From CAWDDG01 sp963801065 (lineage in GTDB: Bacteria > Actinomycetota > Actinomycetes > Jiangellales > Jiangellaceae): a stretch of DNA of 64,000 bases. A program made the translations under genes and the position numbers. Below, piece by piece: positions 10,313-18,614 of the stretch. The stretch covers positions 930,001-994,000 of the forward strand of contig CAWDDG010000008.1 of the NCBI GenBank assembly GCA_963801065.1, in the 5' to 3' direction. Every line of letters begins with the position of its first letter. Within the stretch, counting starts at the first letter, position 1. The notes below the pieces were generated by a model, which made no database searches, was not told the origin of the DNA, and was given only the letters and a program-made list of their open reading frames with translations.

Positions 10313-11006
10313 TCGCCGTGGGCCATGAGCCCACGTGGCCATTAGGCTGCCGGGCGTGCGTGATCGGCGTGCTCGGGCTCTGCGGCGTCGCGGTCGTGCT
10401 CGGCGCAGCGCTCTGGGCGCTCGCAGGCGGCCCGACCGCATCCGTCGTCACGCTCGTCGTCATCGGCTTGGTGCTGGCGGCGGCCGACGCGCTGGTGTGG
10501 CGTGCGGCGGGGCCGGGCCAGAACGATCTGACACTGCCCGAGGGCCGTCGCCTGGCAGGACCTGCGTGGGGGCTGCTGGTCGCGCCCGGCTGCCGCGCTC
10601 GGGGCTCGGCGCCTCGGTCGTGGTCGGTGCTCCGTGGTCGCCGCTGTCGGCATCGGACTCGTGCTCGCCGGCACGCTGCTCGGGGTGGCCCGACCGGCTC
10701 CCGAGGCGCAGCTGCCCTCGCATATCGTCTCGACGGCGCGTCGTCTGCGGGCCTTCGCCCGCGCTCACGGCGCGCGCCGGGCCGAGCCGGTCGACGGCTA
10801 CCTCACGCCGGTCGGGGAGTCCGGTACCCGACTGCTCGTCATCGCCCCGGACGGCGAATGGGCCGATGCGATGGTTTCCGGCGGCGACGCGGAGGTCATC
10901 GCCGGGCTTGCGCGGATCGAGCTGCGCGAGCCCACGGAGTCTGCTGCCGCGCAAGCGGCTCCGGATCGACCAAGCAGATTGGGCGCAGATGGCGAGGTCC
11001 TGGTGA
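10309..11006 (+). CDS. Small membrane protein between ctaB and ctaA (several frameshifts)
   Basis: An unrecognised gene with about four hydrophobic segments in its first half, for example VIGVLGLCGVAVVLGAALWALAGG, SVVTLVVIGLVLAAADALVW and AAVGIGLVLAGTLLGVARP. A soluble tail follows (GYLTPVGESGTRLLVIAPDGEWAD) and it ends in LRIDQADWAQMARSW. These pieces lie in different frames, with breaks around 10590-10635 and near 10940, so the reading is approximate. ATG 10309 overlaps the ctaB stop as ATGA. A GTG at 10360 preceded by TAGGCT (10343-10348) is an alternative leaderless start. The stop abuts the ctaA stop exactly. The position suggests a link to cytochrome oxidase biogenesis, but this is only context. 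Confidence 0.45.
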
Positions 11007-12002
11007 TCAGGGCCCTCGTGTCGTCCGACCCGCAAGAGCAGCCTGCTGCGGCGTCGGTTGCGGCAGCCAGCGCGAGGCCAGCCAGGCGTCGACGGCGGCC
11101 ACGACCAGCAGGGCGGCGCCGAGCATGTGCAGTCCCACGAGCAGTTCGGGCAGTTCGAGCCGGTACTGCGTGACGCCCACCAGCCCCTGCGCGATCTCGA
11201 CGCCCAGCAGGGTTCCCGCGGCGCGCGCCACCCTACCCGGCGAACCGAGCGCCCGCGCAGCGGCGTAGAGCCCTACCGACAGCCCGACGAGCAGGAAGAC
11301 CGAGTCGGCGTGGAGTTGGGTCACCGCGGCGAGGTCGAGGCCTGTGCGCCGCGCGTCGGGATCACCGGCGTGCGGACCGCTCGCCGTGACGACGGTTCCG
11401 AGGTAGACCACGGCGCCGGCGGCGACGAGTGCCGCCATTGCCAGCCGCGCCAGCCATGGCGAACCGACGCGGGGCGGCACGGCGCCGTTCGGCCGACCAG
11501 CACGCCGGACCAGGACGGTGGCGACGCCGACCAGACCGGCCGAGCACATGAAATGCAGCATCACCACCCACGGGTTGAGATCGGTCCATACGGTCACGCC
11601 GCCGATCACGGCCTGCGCGGGAATGCCGAGCAGGAGGACGGTGGCGGGAAGGATGAGGTCGCGCCTGGGTCGCGCCGACCGCAACGTCCTGAGGATCGCC
11701 AGCAGCGTCGCGGCCGCGACGGCGGCCAGGGCGAACGTGAGAAGCCGGTTGCCGAACTCGATCGCCCCGTGCCAGCCCATCTCCGGCGTCGTCGCGAGCG
11801 AGCCGTCGGTGCAATGCGGCCAGTCAGGGCACCCGAGGCCCGAGCCGGTGAGGCGTACGGCGCCGCCGGTGACGACGATCACGATCTGAGAGATCAGCGA
11901 TGCCCAGGCCAGAGCACGGATGGCCTGCTCAGACGGAACCGGAAACCGGTTCCACCGACGCTGAGCGGATGCCTCGTCGGTCGACGCCGTGCCAGCTGTC
12001 AC
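11007..12002 (-). CDS. ctaA: Heme A synthase (CtaA/COX15)
   Basis: Oxidises heme O to heme A in the membrane for aa3-type cytochrome oxidase. It has 331 residues with eight hydrophobic segments. The extracytoplasmic Cys pair sits in GLGCPDWPHC (about 53-62), after TGGAVRLTGS. Heme-ligand His residues are visible in VVMLHFMC, VTQLHADSVF and LLVGLHMLG. In the first conserved helix the motif reads IEFGNRLLTF, with Asn where Bacillus CtaA has His; I believe this variant is common in actinobacteria but cannot check it here. It is convergent with ctaB and divergent from sufR. Confidence 0.92.
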   Translation of the reverse strand: MTAGTASTDEASAQRRWNRFPVPSEQAIRALAWASLISQIVIVVTGGAVRLTGSGLGCPDWPHCTDGSLATTPEMGWHGAIEFGNRLLTFALAAVAAATLLAILRTLRSARPRRDLILPATVLLLGIPAQAVIGGVTVWTDLNPWVVMLHFMCSAGLVGVATVLVRRAGRPNGAVPPRVGSPWLARLAMAALVAAGAVVYLGTVVTASGPHAGDPDARRTGLDLAAVTQLHADSVFLLVGLSVGLYAAARALGSPGRVARAAGTLLGVEIAQGLVGVTQYRLELPELLVGLHMLGAALLVVAAVDAWLASRWLPQPTPQQAALAGRTTRGP

Positions 12003-12337
12003 CCGGTCATCGTAGGGAATCGAGTGAGGAGGGCTGCCGGCGTCACTCCCACCGGCACCAGCGGGCAGCCGCGGCGAACGCGGCCACGGTCGCGACCAGC
12101 GGGGGGCTCACCGTGGCTCCGCCGGACGGGCCCCCGGGTGCAAGCCCGATCCCTCCTGGAGCATGACCCCGACTCTCGGCCGCAGGGCGCGCCCGTCACG
12201 GATCGGATCCAGGCCGAGGACACGCACCGCGCCGGCATCCGGTTCGATCCCGTCGTGTGTGAGGCAAGCCTCTCCTGCGTGACGCACGCCACCGGCACCG
12301 GGTTGTGGCTGGAGCAGAAATAGACCACGATGGTGTT
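12003..12337. other. Intergenic region between divergent ctaA and sufR
   Basis: These 335 bp contain no gene I can support on either strand. In Mycobacterium an ABC transporter lies between ctaA and sufR; it is absent here. The part closest to sufR holds the inverted repeat and candidate metal-regulator box described separately. It probably carries the promoters for both ctaA and the suf operon. Confidence 0.5.
12260..12278. promoter_or_regulatory. Possible IdeR/DtxR-like box upstream of sufR
   Basis: The 19-bp stretch TGAGGCAAGCCTCTCCTGC contains the palindrome AGGC-AA-GCCT. By eye it matches the DtxR/IdeR consensus at 12 of 19 positions. It lies about 60 bp upstream of the probable sufR start, where iron control of Fe-S assembly would make sense. 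The match is weak and could be chance in this G+C-rich DNA; SufR's own operator could equally lie here. Confidence 0.25.
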
Positions 12338-13099
12338 GTGAAAACCGTGCGCGACGTCATCCCCGAACCGGCGGGCACGCCGGCTCTGGACGACCCGCAC
12401 GCAGGTACCCGCGAGCGGGTGGCCCGGTCGATCCTGGAGAACGGTCCGTCCACGGCGGCCACCCTGGGGCAGCGCCTCGGTCTGACCCCGGCCGCGGTCC
12501 GCCGGCACCTCGACACCCTCCTCGGCGACGCCGTCATCGAAGCGCGCGAGCCGCGTGTCTACGGCCATCGCGGCCGTGGCCGACCCGCCAAGGTCTTCGT
12601 GCTCACCGAGTCCGGCCGTGACAAGTTCGAACAGGACTACGACGACCTCGCGGTCGGCGCGCTGCGATTCCTCGCCGAGACCGGCGGAGAGTCCCTCGTT
12701 GCCGAGTTCGCGCGCCGGCGGGCGGCCGATCTCGAGGAGCGCTACCAGGTGGCGGTCCAGGCCGCGAAGCCGGAGGACCGGGCCGCAGCCCTGGCCACTG
12801 CTCTCTCGGCCGATGGCTATGCAGCCTCGGCGCAGGCCTCGCCGTTCGGGGCGGGCGAGCAGCTCTGCCAGCACCACTGCCCGGTCGCCCACGTGGCCGA
12901 GCAGTTCCCGCAGCTCTGCGAGGCCGAGACCAAGGCCTTCGCGCGGCTGCTGGGCACTCACGTCCAGCGACTGGCGACGATCGCGCACGGCGACGGCGTC
13001 TGCACCACGCACATCCCGCGCGGCATGGCGGCAGCACTGTCGGACCGCGGTGACAGCATGACTCCAGACGAGCACACCCCGGAGGGGATCTCTCGATGA
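12338..13099 (+). CDS. sufR: SufR-like Fe-S-sensing transcriptional regulator of the suf operon
   Basis: A winged-helix repressor that senses Fe-S cluster status and controls suf. The N-terminal HTH reads RVARSILENGPSTAATLGQR and LTPAAVRRHLDTLL, followed by the wing RGRGRPAKVFVLTESGR. The C-terminal Cys-rich region CQHHCPVAHVAEQFPQLCEAE plus a later VCTTHIP matches the cluster-binding region of the family. Start GTG 12338 (VKTVRDVIP) is preferred; an in-frame GTG at 12305 would add 11 residues. It overlaps sufB by 4 bp (ATGA), so regulator and operon are translationally coupled. Confidence 0.9.
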   Translation: MKTVRDVIPEPAGTPALDDPHAGTRERVARSILENGPSTAATLGQRLGLTPAAVRRHLDTLLGDAVIEAREPRVYGHRGRGRPAKVFVLTESGRDKFEQDYDDLAVGALRFLAETGGESLVAEFARRRAADLEERYQVAVQAAKPEDRAAALATALSADGYAASAQASPFGAGEQLCQHHCPVAHVAEQFPQLCEAETKAFARLLGTHVQRLATIAHGDGVCTTHIPRGMAAALSDRGDSMTPDEHTPEGISR

Positions 13100-14508
13100 C
13101 CACGACCGCTCATCCCGAGCTCGAGGGTCTGGGCCGCTACGAGTTCGGCTGGGCCGATTCCGACGCTGCGGGCGCGATCGCCCGGCGCGGCCTGTCCGAC
13201 GACGTCGTCAGGGAGATCTCGGCGCTGAAGGACGAGCCCGAGTGGATGCTGGAGTTCCGCCTCAAGGCGCTGCGGCTGTTCGACAAGAAGCCGCTGCCCA
13301 CCTGGGGCGCCGACGTGTCGGGCATCGACTTCGACAACATCAAGTACTTCGTCCGCTCGACCGAGAAGCAGGCGGCGAGCTGGGAAGACCTGCCCGACGA
13401 CATCAAGAGCACCTACGACAAATTGGGCATTCCAGAAGCAGAGAAACAAAGGCTCGTAGCGGGTGTAGCCGCACAATATGAGTCAGAGGTTGTATACCAT
13501 AAGATTCGAGAAGATTTGGAAGAACAGGGTGTCATCTTCCTCGACACCGACACCGGCCTGCGCGAGCACCCAGAGCTGTTCAGGGAGTACTTCGCCTCGG
13601 TGATCCCGGCCGGCGACAACAAGTTCTCCGCGCTGAACACCGCGGTGTGGTCCGGCGGCTCGTTCATCTACGTGCCGAAGGGCGTGCACGTCGAGATCCC
13701 GCTGCAGGCCTACTTCCGGATCAATACCGAGAACATGGGCCAGTTCGAGCGGACGCTGATCATCGTCGACGAGGGCGCGTACGTCCACTACGTCGAGGGG
13801 TGCACGGCACCGATCTACTCGTCCGACTCGCTGCACAGCGCCGTCGTCGAGATCATCGTGAAGAAGGGCGCGCGCTGCCGGTACACCACGATCCAGAACT
13901 GGTCGAACAACGTCTACAACCTGGTGACCAAGCGGGCCACCGCGGCCGAGGGCGCCACCATGGAGTGGATCGACGGCAACATCGGCTCCAAGGTGACGAT
14001 GAAGTACCCCGCGGTCTGGCTGATCGGGGAGCACGCGAAGGGCGAGACGCTCTCCGTCGCCTTCGCCGGTGAGGGCCAGCACCAGGATGCGGGCGCCAAG
14101 ATGCTCCACCTGGCGCCGAACACGTCCTCGTCGATCGTGTCCAAGTCGGTGGCCCGCGGCGGCGGCCGGACGTCCTACCGCGGCCTGGTCCAGGTCATGC
14201 CGCGCGCCGTGCACAGCGCCAGCACGGTCCGGTGCGATGCATTGCTGATCGACACGATCTCGCGCTCGGACACCTATCCCTACGTCGACGTGCGCAACGA
14301 CGACGTTTCGATGGGACACGAGGCGACGGTCTCCAAGGTGAGCGAGGACCAGCTGTTCTACCTGATGAGCCGTGGAATGGCCGAGGACGAGGCGATGGCG
14401 ATGATCGTGCGCGGTTTCATCGAGCCGATCGCGCGCGAGCTGCCGATGGAGTACGCCCTCGAGCTCAACCGGCTGATCGAGCTTCAGATGGAAGGCGCGG
14501 TGGGCTGA
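13096..14508 (+). CDS. sufB: Fe-S cluster scaffold subunit SufB
   Basis: Scaffold component of the SufBC2D complex on which Fe-S clusters are built. It has 470 residues. Conserved segments include FDNIKYFVRST, VEGCTAPIYSSDSLHSAVVE, TIQNWSNNVYNLVTKRA and the C-terminal RSDTYPYVDVRNDDVSMGHEA. GGAGGGG precedes the ATG. No intein is present at the CTAPIY site where the M. tuberculosis protein carries one. Codons from about 13420 to 13531 are strikingly A+T-rich (about 46% G+C) while the protein sequence stays conserved; see findings. First structural gene of the operon. Confidence 0.97.
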   Translation: MTTTAHPELEGLGRYEFGWADSDAAGAIARRGLSDDVVREISALKDEPEWMLEFRLKALRLFDKKPLPTWGADVSGIDFDNIKYFVRSTEKQAASWEDLPDDIKSTYDKLGIPEAEKQRLVAGVAAQYESEVVYHKIREDLEEQGVIFLDTDTGLREHPELFREYFASVIPAGDNKFSALNTAVWSGGSFIYVPKGVHVEIPLQAYFRINTENMGQFERTLIIVDEGAYVHYVEGCTAPIYSSDSLHSAVVEIIVKKGARCRYTTIQNWSNNVYNLVTKRATAAEGATMEWIDGNIGSKVTMKYPAVWLIGEHAKGETLSVAFAGEGQHQDAGAKMLHLAPNTSSSIVSKSVARGGGRTSYRGLVQVMPRAVHSASTVRCDALLIDTISRSDTYPYVDVRNDDVSMGHEATVSKVSEDQLFYLMSRGMAEDEAMAMIVRGFIEPIARELPMEYALELNRLIELQMEGAVG

Positions 14509-14514
14509 GCCGCG

Positions 14515-15738
14515 ATGACGACTCTCGACGACACGCAGACGTCGCCGCAGTACGGTCTCACCGAGCACTCGCACGGCGCCAGCACTGCCCGCCGTGGCAG
14601 TTCGCTGCACCGGTTCGCGTCCTTCGACGTCGATGCCCACCCGATCCCGCGTGGGCGTGAGGAGGCGTGGCGGTTCACCCCGATGGTCCGGTTGCATGGC
14701 ATGCACGTCGACACCCCTCTCGACGGTCACGACTACGAGATCTCGGTCGACGCCGACCCTCAGGTCCTGGTGGAGACCGGTGACGCCGACGACCCGCGCC
14801 GGGGATTGTCGGGTTACGTGCCGATCGACCGGGTGAGCGCCCGCGCCTGGGCGGAGGCCGACAAGGTGCTCGCCGTCACTGTCCCACGGGAGGTGGTCAC
14901 GCAGCAGCCGACCGTCGTGCGCCTGCGCGGACTGTCGGCGGAGAAGGCCACGGCCGGGCATGTCGTCCTCACCGCCCGGGCCTACAGCCGTGGCGTCGTC
15001 GTGATCGTGTACGAGGGTTCGGCCGCCATCGCCGACAACGTGGAGGTCGTCGTCGAGGACGGCGCGCATCTCACCGTCGTGAACCTGCACGACTGGGCCG
15101 ACGACACGGTGCACCTGTCCCACCATCACCTGCGGGTCGGACGCGACGCCACCGTGCGGCATGCGGTCGTGACGTTCGGCGGTGACCTCGTGCGCACCAG
15201 CACGTCGCTCGACTACGCCGGACCGGGCGGCGAGGCGGAGCTGCTGGGCCTGTATTTCGTCGACGCCGACCAGCACATCGAGAACCGCCTGTTCGTCGAC
15301 CACAACACGCCGCACGCCCGCAGCAACGTCGAGTACAAGGGCGCCCTACAGGGAAGAGGCGCGCATGCTGTCTGGGTCGGAGACGTGCTGATCCGCCCCG
15401 AGGCCGAGGGCATCAAGACCTTCGAGCTCAACCGCAACCTGGTGCTCACCGACGGCGCCCGCGCCGACTCGGTCCCCAACCTGGAGATCGAGACCGGCGA
15501 GATCGTAGGCGCCGGGCATGCCAGCGCCACCGGCCGCTTCGACGACGAGCAGCTGTTCTATCTGCAGGCGCGCGGGATCCCGGAGGACCAGGCCCGGCGG
15601 CTTGTCGTCCGCGGCTTCTTCACGGCGCTGATCAACAAGATCGGCGTTCCCGAGCTCGTCGACCGGCTCGGCGCCGCGGTCGAGCGCGAGCTCGCCGTCG
15701 CAGAGACCGACGCCACGATGACCACCATCCGACCGTGA
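14515..15738 (+). CDS. sufD: Fe-S cluster assembly protein SufD
   Basis: Partner of SufB and SufC in the scaffold complex, needed for iron acquisition. It has 407 residues. The N-terminus is variable (IPRGREEAWRFTPMVRLHGM). The C-terminal beta-helix is conserved: VDHNTPHARSNVEYKGALQG, IKTFELNRNLVLTDGARADS, PNLEIETGEIVGAGHASATG and DDEQLFYLQARGIPEDQARR. It starts 6 bp after the sufB stop, and sufC follows after 13 bp. Confidence 0.95.
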   Translation: MTTLDDTQTSPQYGLTEHSHGASTARRGSSLHRFASFDVDAHPIPRGREEAWRFTPMVRLHGMHVDTPLDGHDYEISVDADPQVLVETGDADDPRRGLSGYVPIDRVSARAWAEADKVLAVTVPREVVTQQPTVVRLRGLSAEKATAGHVVLTARAYSRGVVVIVYEGSAAIADNVEVVVEDGAHLTVVNLHDWADDTVHLSHHHLRVGRDATVRHAVVTFGGDLVRTSTSLDYAGPGGEAELLGLYFVDADQHIENRLFVDHNTPHARSNVEYKGALQGRGAHAVWVGDVLIRPEAEGIKTFELNRNLVLTDGARADSVPNLEIETGEIVGAGHASATGRFDDEQLFYLQARGIPEDQARRLVVRGFFTALINKIGVPELVDRLGAAVERELAVAETDATMTTIRP

Positions 15739-15751
15739 GGCACTGACACAG

Positions 15752-16510
15752 ATGAGCACCCTCGAGATCCACGACCTGCACGTCTCCGTCGAGACCGAGG
15801 CGGGCCCGAAGGAGATCCTGCGCGGCGTCGACCTCACGGTCCGGCCCGGCCAGATCCACGCGATCATGGGACCGAACGGCTCCGGCAAGTCCACGCTGGC
15901 CTACTCGATCGCCGGCCACCCGAAGTACACCGTCACGCGCGGCGCCGTCACCCTGGACGGCGAGGACGTGCTGGCCATGAAGGTCGACGAACGCGCCCGG
16001 GCCGGGCTGTTCCTGGCCATGCAGTACCCGGTCGAGGTTCCCGGCGTCTCGGTGTCGAACTTCCTGCGCACGGCCAAGACCGCCGTCGCTGGCGAGGCGC
16101 CGAGGCTGCGCACCTGGGTCAAGGACGTCAAGGCCGCCATGGACGGCCTCGCCATGGACGCTGCCTTCGCCGAGCGCGATCTCAACGCCGGCTTCTCCGG
16201 CGGCGAGAAGAAGCGGCACGAGATCCTGCAGCTCGAGCTGCTCGACCCCAGGGTGGCGATCCTCGACGAGACCGACTCGGGGCTCGACATCGACGCGCTG
16301 CGGGTCGTCTCCGAGGGTGTCAACCGCTTCCACGCCCGCGGCGGGAAGGGCGTGCTCCTGATCACGCACTACACACGCATCCTGCGCTACATCACGCCCG
16401 ACTTCGTCCACGTCTTCGTCGACGGCCGCATCGCCGAGGAGGGCGGCCCCGATCTCGCCGAGAAGCTCGAGGCGGACGGTTACGTCAGCTATGCGGGCAC
16501 GTCGGCCTGA
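15752..16510 (+). CDS. sufC: Fe-S assembly ATPase SufC
   Basis: Soluble ABC-type ATPase that energises SufB-SufD. It has 252 residues, with Walker A GPNGSGKST (40-48), signature FSGGEKKR (148-155), Walker B VAILDETDSGLD (168-179) and H-loop LLITHYTRIL. The length and the typical SufC insertion around MQYPVEVPGV (90-99) leave no doubt about the family. It lies between sufD and sufS. Confidence 0.97.
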   Translation: MSTLEIHDLHVSVETEAGPKEILRGVDLTVRPGQIHAIMGPNGSGKSTLAYSIAGHPKYTVTRGAVTLDGEDVLAMKVDERARAGLFLAMQYPVEVPGVSVSNFLRTAKTAVAGEAPRLRTWVKDVKAAMDGLAMDAAFAERDLNAGFSGGEKKRHEILQLELLDPRVAILDETDSGLDIDALRVVSEGVNRFHARGGKGVLLITHYTRILRYITPDFVHVFVDGRIAEEGGPDLAEKLEADGYVSYAGTSA

Positions 16511-16538
16511 CTCGGTCGGCGGCCCAGGAGGGACCACG

Positions 16539-17804
16539 GTGTACGAGCCCACGAGCCCGTTGGACGTCGAGGGGGTCCGCAAGGACTTCCCCATCCTCGA
16601 GCGGCGTCTGGCCGGCGACAAGCCACTGGTCTACCTCGACTCGGCCAACACCTCGCAGAAGCCCCGTGCCGTCCTCGACGTGCTGGCCGACCACTACGAG
16701 CGGCACAACGCCAACGTCGCCCGTGCTCTGCACCAGCTCGGTGAGGAGGCCACGGCGGCCTTCGAGGGCGCCCGCGACAAGATCGCGGCGTTCGTGCAGG
16801 CACCCAGCCGTGACGAGATCGTCTTCACCAAGAACGCCTCGGAGGCGCTGAACCTGGTGGCGAACACGCTCGCCAGCGGGCTGGCGGCAGACCCGCGGTA
16901 CCGGCTCGGCCCCGGCGACGAGGTCGTCATCACCGAGATGGAGCACCACTCGAACATCGTGCCGTGGCAGCTCGCCTGCCAGCGGACCGGCGCGACGCTG
17001 CGGTGGTTCGGCCTGACCGACGAAGGCCGGCTGGACGTCTCCAATCTCGAGGAGCTGGTGAACGAGCGCACCAAGATCGTCTCGATGGTGCATCAGTCCA
17101 ACATCCTGGGCACGGTCAACTCGGTCTCGCCGATCGTCGCCCGGGCTCGCGACGTCGGTGCGCTCGTCCTGCTCGACTGCTCGCAGTCCGTGCCGCACAT
17201 GCCGGTCGACGTCACCGACCTCGGCGCCGACCTGATCGCCTTCACCGGGCACAAGATGTGCGGTCCGACCGGCATCGGCGTGCTCTGGGGCCGCAGCGAG
17301 GTGCTCGACGCACTGCCTCCGTTCCTCGGTGGCGGCGAGATGATCGAGACCGTCGACATGACGGGCTCCACGTTCGCCGAGGTGCCGCACAAGTTCGAGG
17401 CGGGCACACCGCCGATCGCCCAGGCCGTCGGGCTCGGCGCCGCGGTCGACTACCTGACGAGTCTCGGCATGGAGAACGTCGCGGCCCACGAGAAGGCATT
17501 GACCACCTACGCCCTGCAGCGGCTGAGTGACGTCGAGGGTGTGCGCTTCGTCGGGCCCCGGGTTCCGATCTCCCGGGGTGGCACGGTCTCGTTCACGCTC
17601 GACGGCGTACACCCGCACGACGTCAGCCACGTGCTCGACGAGCTGGGCATCGCGGTGCGGGCGGGCCATCACTGCGCCCGGCCCGTGTGTGTCCGCTACG
17701 GAATTCCTGCGACCACCCGAGCGTCGTTCTACGTGTACACGACGATGGCCGAGATCGACGCGCTCGTCGATGGCGTCGAGCAGGTGAAGAGGTTCTTCGG
17801 GTGA
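16539..17804 (+). CDS. sufS: Cysteine desulfurase SufS
   Basis: PLP enzyme that removes sulfur from L-cysteine and passes it to SufU. It has 421 residues from GTG 16539, chosen because AGGAGGG lies 6 bp upstream; an earlier in-frame start would overlap sufC without a ribosome site. The PLP Lys is in TGHKMCGPTG (about 239), and the catalytic Cys in the group II context RAGHHCARPVC (about 379). The stop overlaps the sufU GTG by 4 bp. Confidence 0.96.
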   Translation: MYEPTSPLDVEGVRKDFPILERRLAGDKPLVYLDSANTSQKPRAVLDVLADHYERHNANVARALHQLGEEATAAFEGARDKIAAFVQAPSRDEIVFTKNASEALNLVANTLASGLAADPRYRLGPGDEVVITEMEHHSNIVPWQLACQRTGATLRWFGLTDEGRLDVSNLEELVNERTKIVSMVHQSNILGTVNSVSPIVARARDVGALVLLDCSQSVPHMPVDVTDLGADLIAFTGHKMCGPTGIGVLWGRSEVLDALPPFLGGGEMIETVDMTGSTFAEVPHKFEAGTPPIAQAVGLGAAVDYLTSLGMENVAAHEKALTTYALQRLSDVEGVRFVGPRVPISRGGTVSFTLDGVHPHDVSHVLDELGIAVRAGHHCARPVCVRYGIPATTRASFYVYTTMAEIDALVDGVEQVKRFFG

Positions 17805-18259
17805 CCACCGACACGCTCTACCAGGAGATCATCCTGGACCACTACAAGCACCCGGTCGGGCGCGGGCTGCGCGACCCGTTCGACGCGGAGGCGCACCACG
17901 TCAACCCGACCTGCGGCGACGAGATCACGGTCCGGGTCCGGGTCTCCGGCGACCAGATCGACGACGTGTCCTACGAGGGGCAGGGCTGCTCGATCAGCCA
18001 GGCGTCCGCGAGCGTGCTGCACGAGCTGGTCTCGGGCCACTCCGTGACCGAGGCGTTCGGCACGCACGAGGCGTTCGTCGAGCTGCTACAGGGTCGGGGA
18101 GCGGTCGAGCCGGACGAGGACGTCCTGGGCGACGGCATCGCGTTCGCCGGCGTGGCACGCTACCCGGCCCGGGTCAAGTGTGCGCTGCTGTCCTGGATGG
18201 CGTTCCGCGACGCGACCGCCCGGGCGCTGGCCGCGAACGAAGGAGGACGCGATGACTGA
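17801..18259 (+). CDS. sufU: Zinc-dependent sulfurtransferase SufU
   Basis: IscU-fold protein that accepts persulfide sulfur from SufS. It has 152 residues from GTG 17801 (GTGA overlap with sufS). Zn/sulfur ligands are visible: Cys38 and Asp40 in NPTCGDE, Cys63 in GQGCSIS and Cys127 in VKCALL. The about 20-residue insertion between the second and third Cys region (LVSGHSVTEAFGTHEAFVEL) is typical of SufU rather than IscU. Confidence 0.94.
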   Translation: MTTDTLYQEIILDHYKHPVGRGLRDPFDAEAHHVNPTCGDEITVRVRVSGDQIDDVSYEGQGCSISQASASVLHELVSGHSVTEAFGTHEAFVELLQGRGAVEPDEDVLGDGIAFAGVARYPARVKCALLSWMAFRDATARALAANEGGRDD

Positions 18260-18578
18260 CCCCGCGAACGTGATCTCTCTCGACGACATCACCGAGGCGA
18301 TGCGCGACGTCGTCGACCCCGAGCTGGGCATCAACGTCGTCGACCTCGGCCTGGTCTACGGCCTGGACATCGACGACGAAGGCGTAGCCACCATCGACAT
18401 GACGCTGACGAGCGCCGCGTGTCCGCTCACCGACGTGATCGAGGACCAGACCCGCACCGCCCTCGACGGCCTGGTCGAGGACTTCCGGATCAACTGGGTC
18501 TGGATGCCGCCGTGGGGCCCGGACAAGATCACCGACGAGGGCCGCGAGCAGCTGCGCGCCCTCGGCTTCAACGTCTGA
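18252..18578 (+). CDS. sufT: SufT-like DUF59/MIP18-family Fe-S maturation protein
   Basis: Small (108-residue) DUF59 protein thought to help Fe-S cluster delivery or maturation. Conserved segments are DVVDPELGINVVDLGLVY, MTLTSAACPLTDVIEDQ with the conserved Cys, and WMPPWGPDKITDEGREQLRALG. The start ATG 18252 has AGGAGG just upstream and overlaps the end of sufU by 8 bp. Last gene of the suf operon. Confidence 0.92.
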   Translation: MTDPANVISLDDITEAMRDVVDPELGINVVDLGLVYGLDIDDEGVATIDMTLTSAACPLTDVIEDQTRTALDGLVEDFRINWVWMPPWGPDKITDEGREQLRALGFNV

Positions 18579-18585
18579 CCCCCGC

Positions 18586-18614
18586 TGATCATGCAGTTCC
18601 CGCGCGACACGCCG
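18586..18614 (+). repeat. Half copy of a palindromic intergenic repeat
   Basis: This 29-bp stretch beginning TGATCATGCA and ending GCGCGACACGCCG matches the left arm of the perfect hairpin at 62789-62867 at 25 of 29 positions (bases 62794-62822). The complementary arm is missing. It supplies the ATG and first seven or eight codons of the HAD gene. Confidence 0.7.

Noticed and set aside
13096..14508. Intein in SufB
   Set aside because: The known insertion region around CTAPIY is continuous and the gene has the normal 470 codons. The A+T-rich patch encodes ordinary SufB residues.
13483..15315. 610-codon open frame on the minus strand over sufB and sufD
   Set aside because: Shadow of two certain genes; it is rich in Arg, His and Val with no motif.
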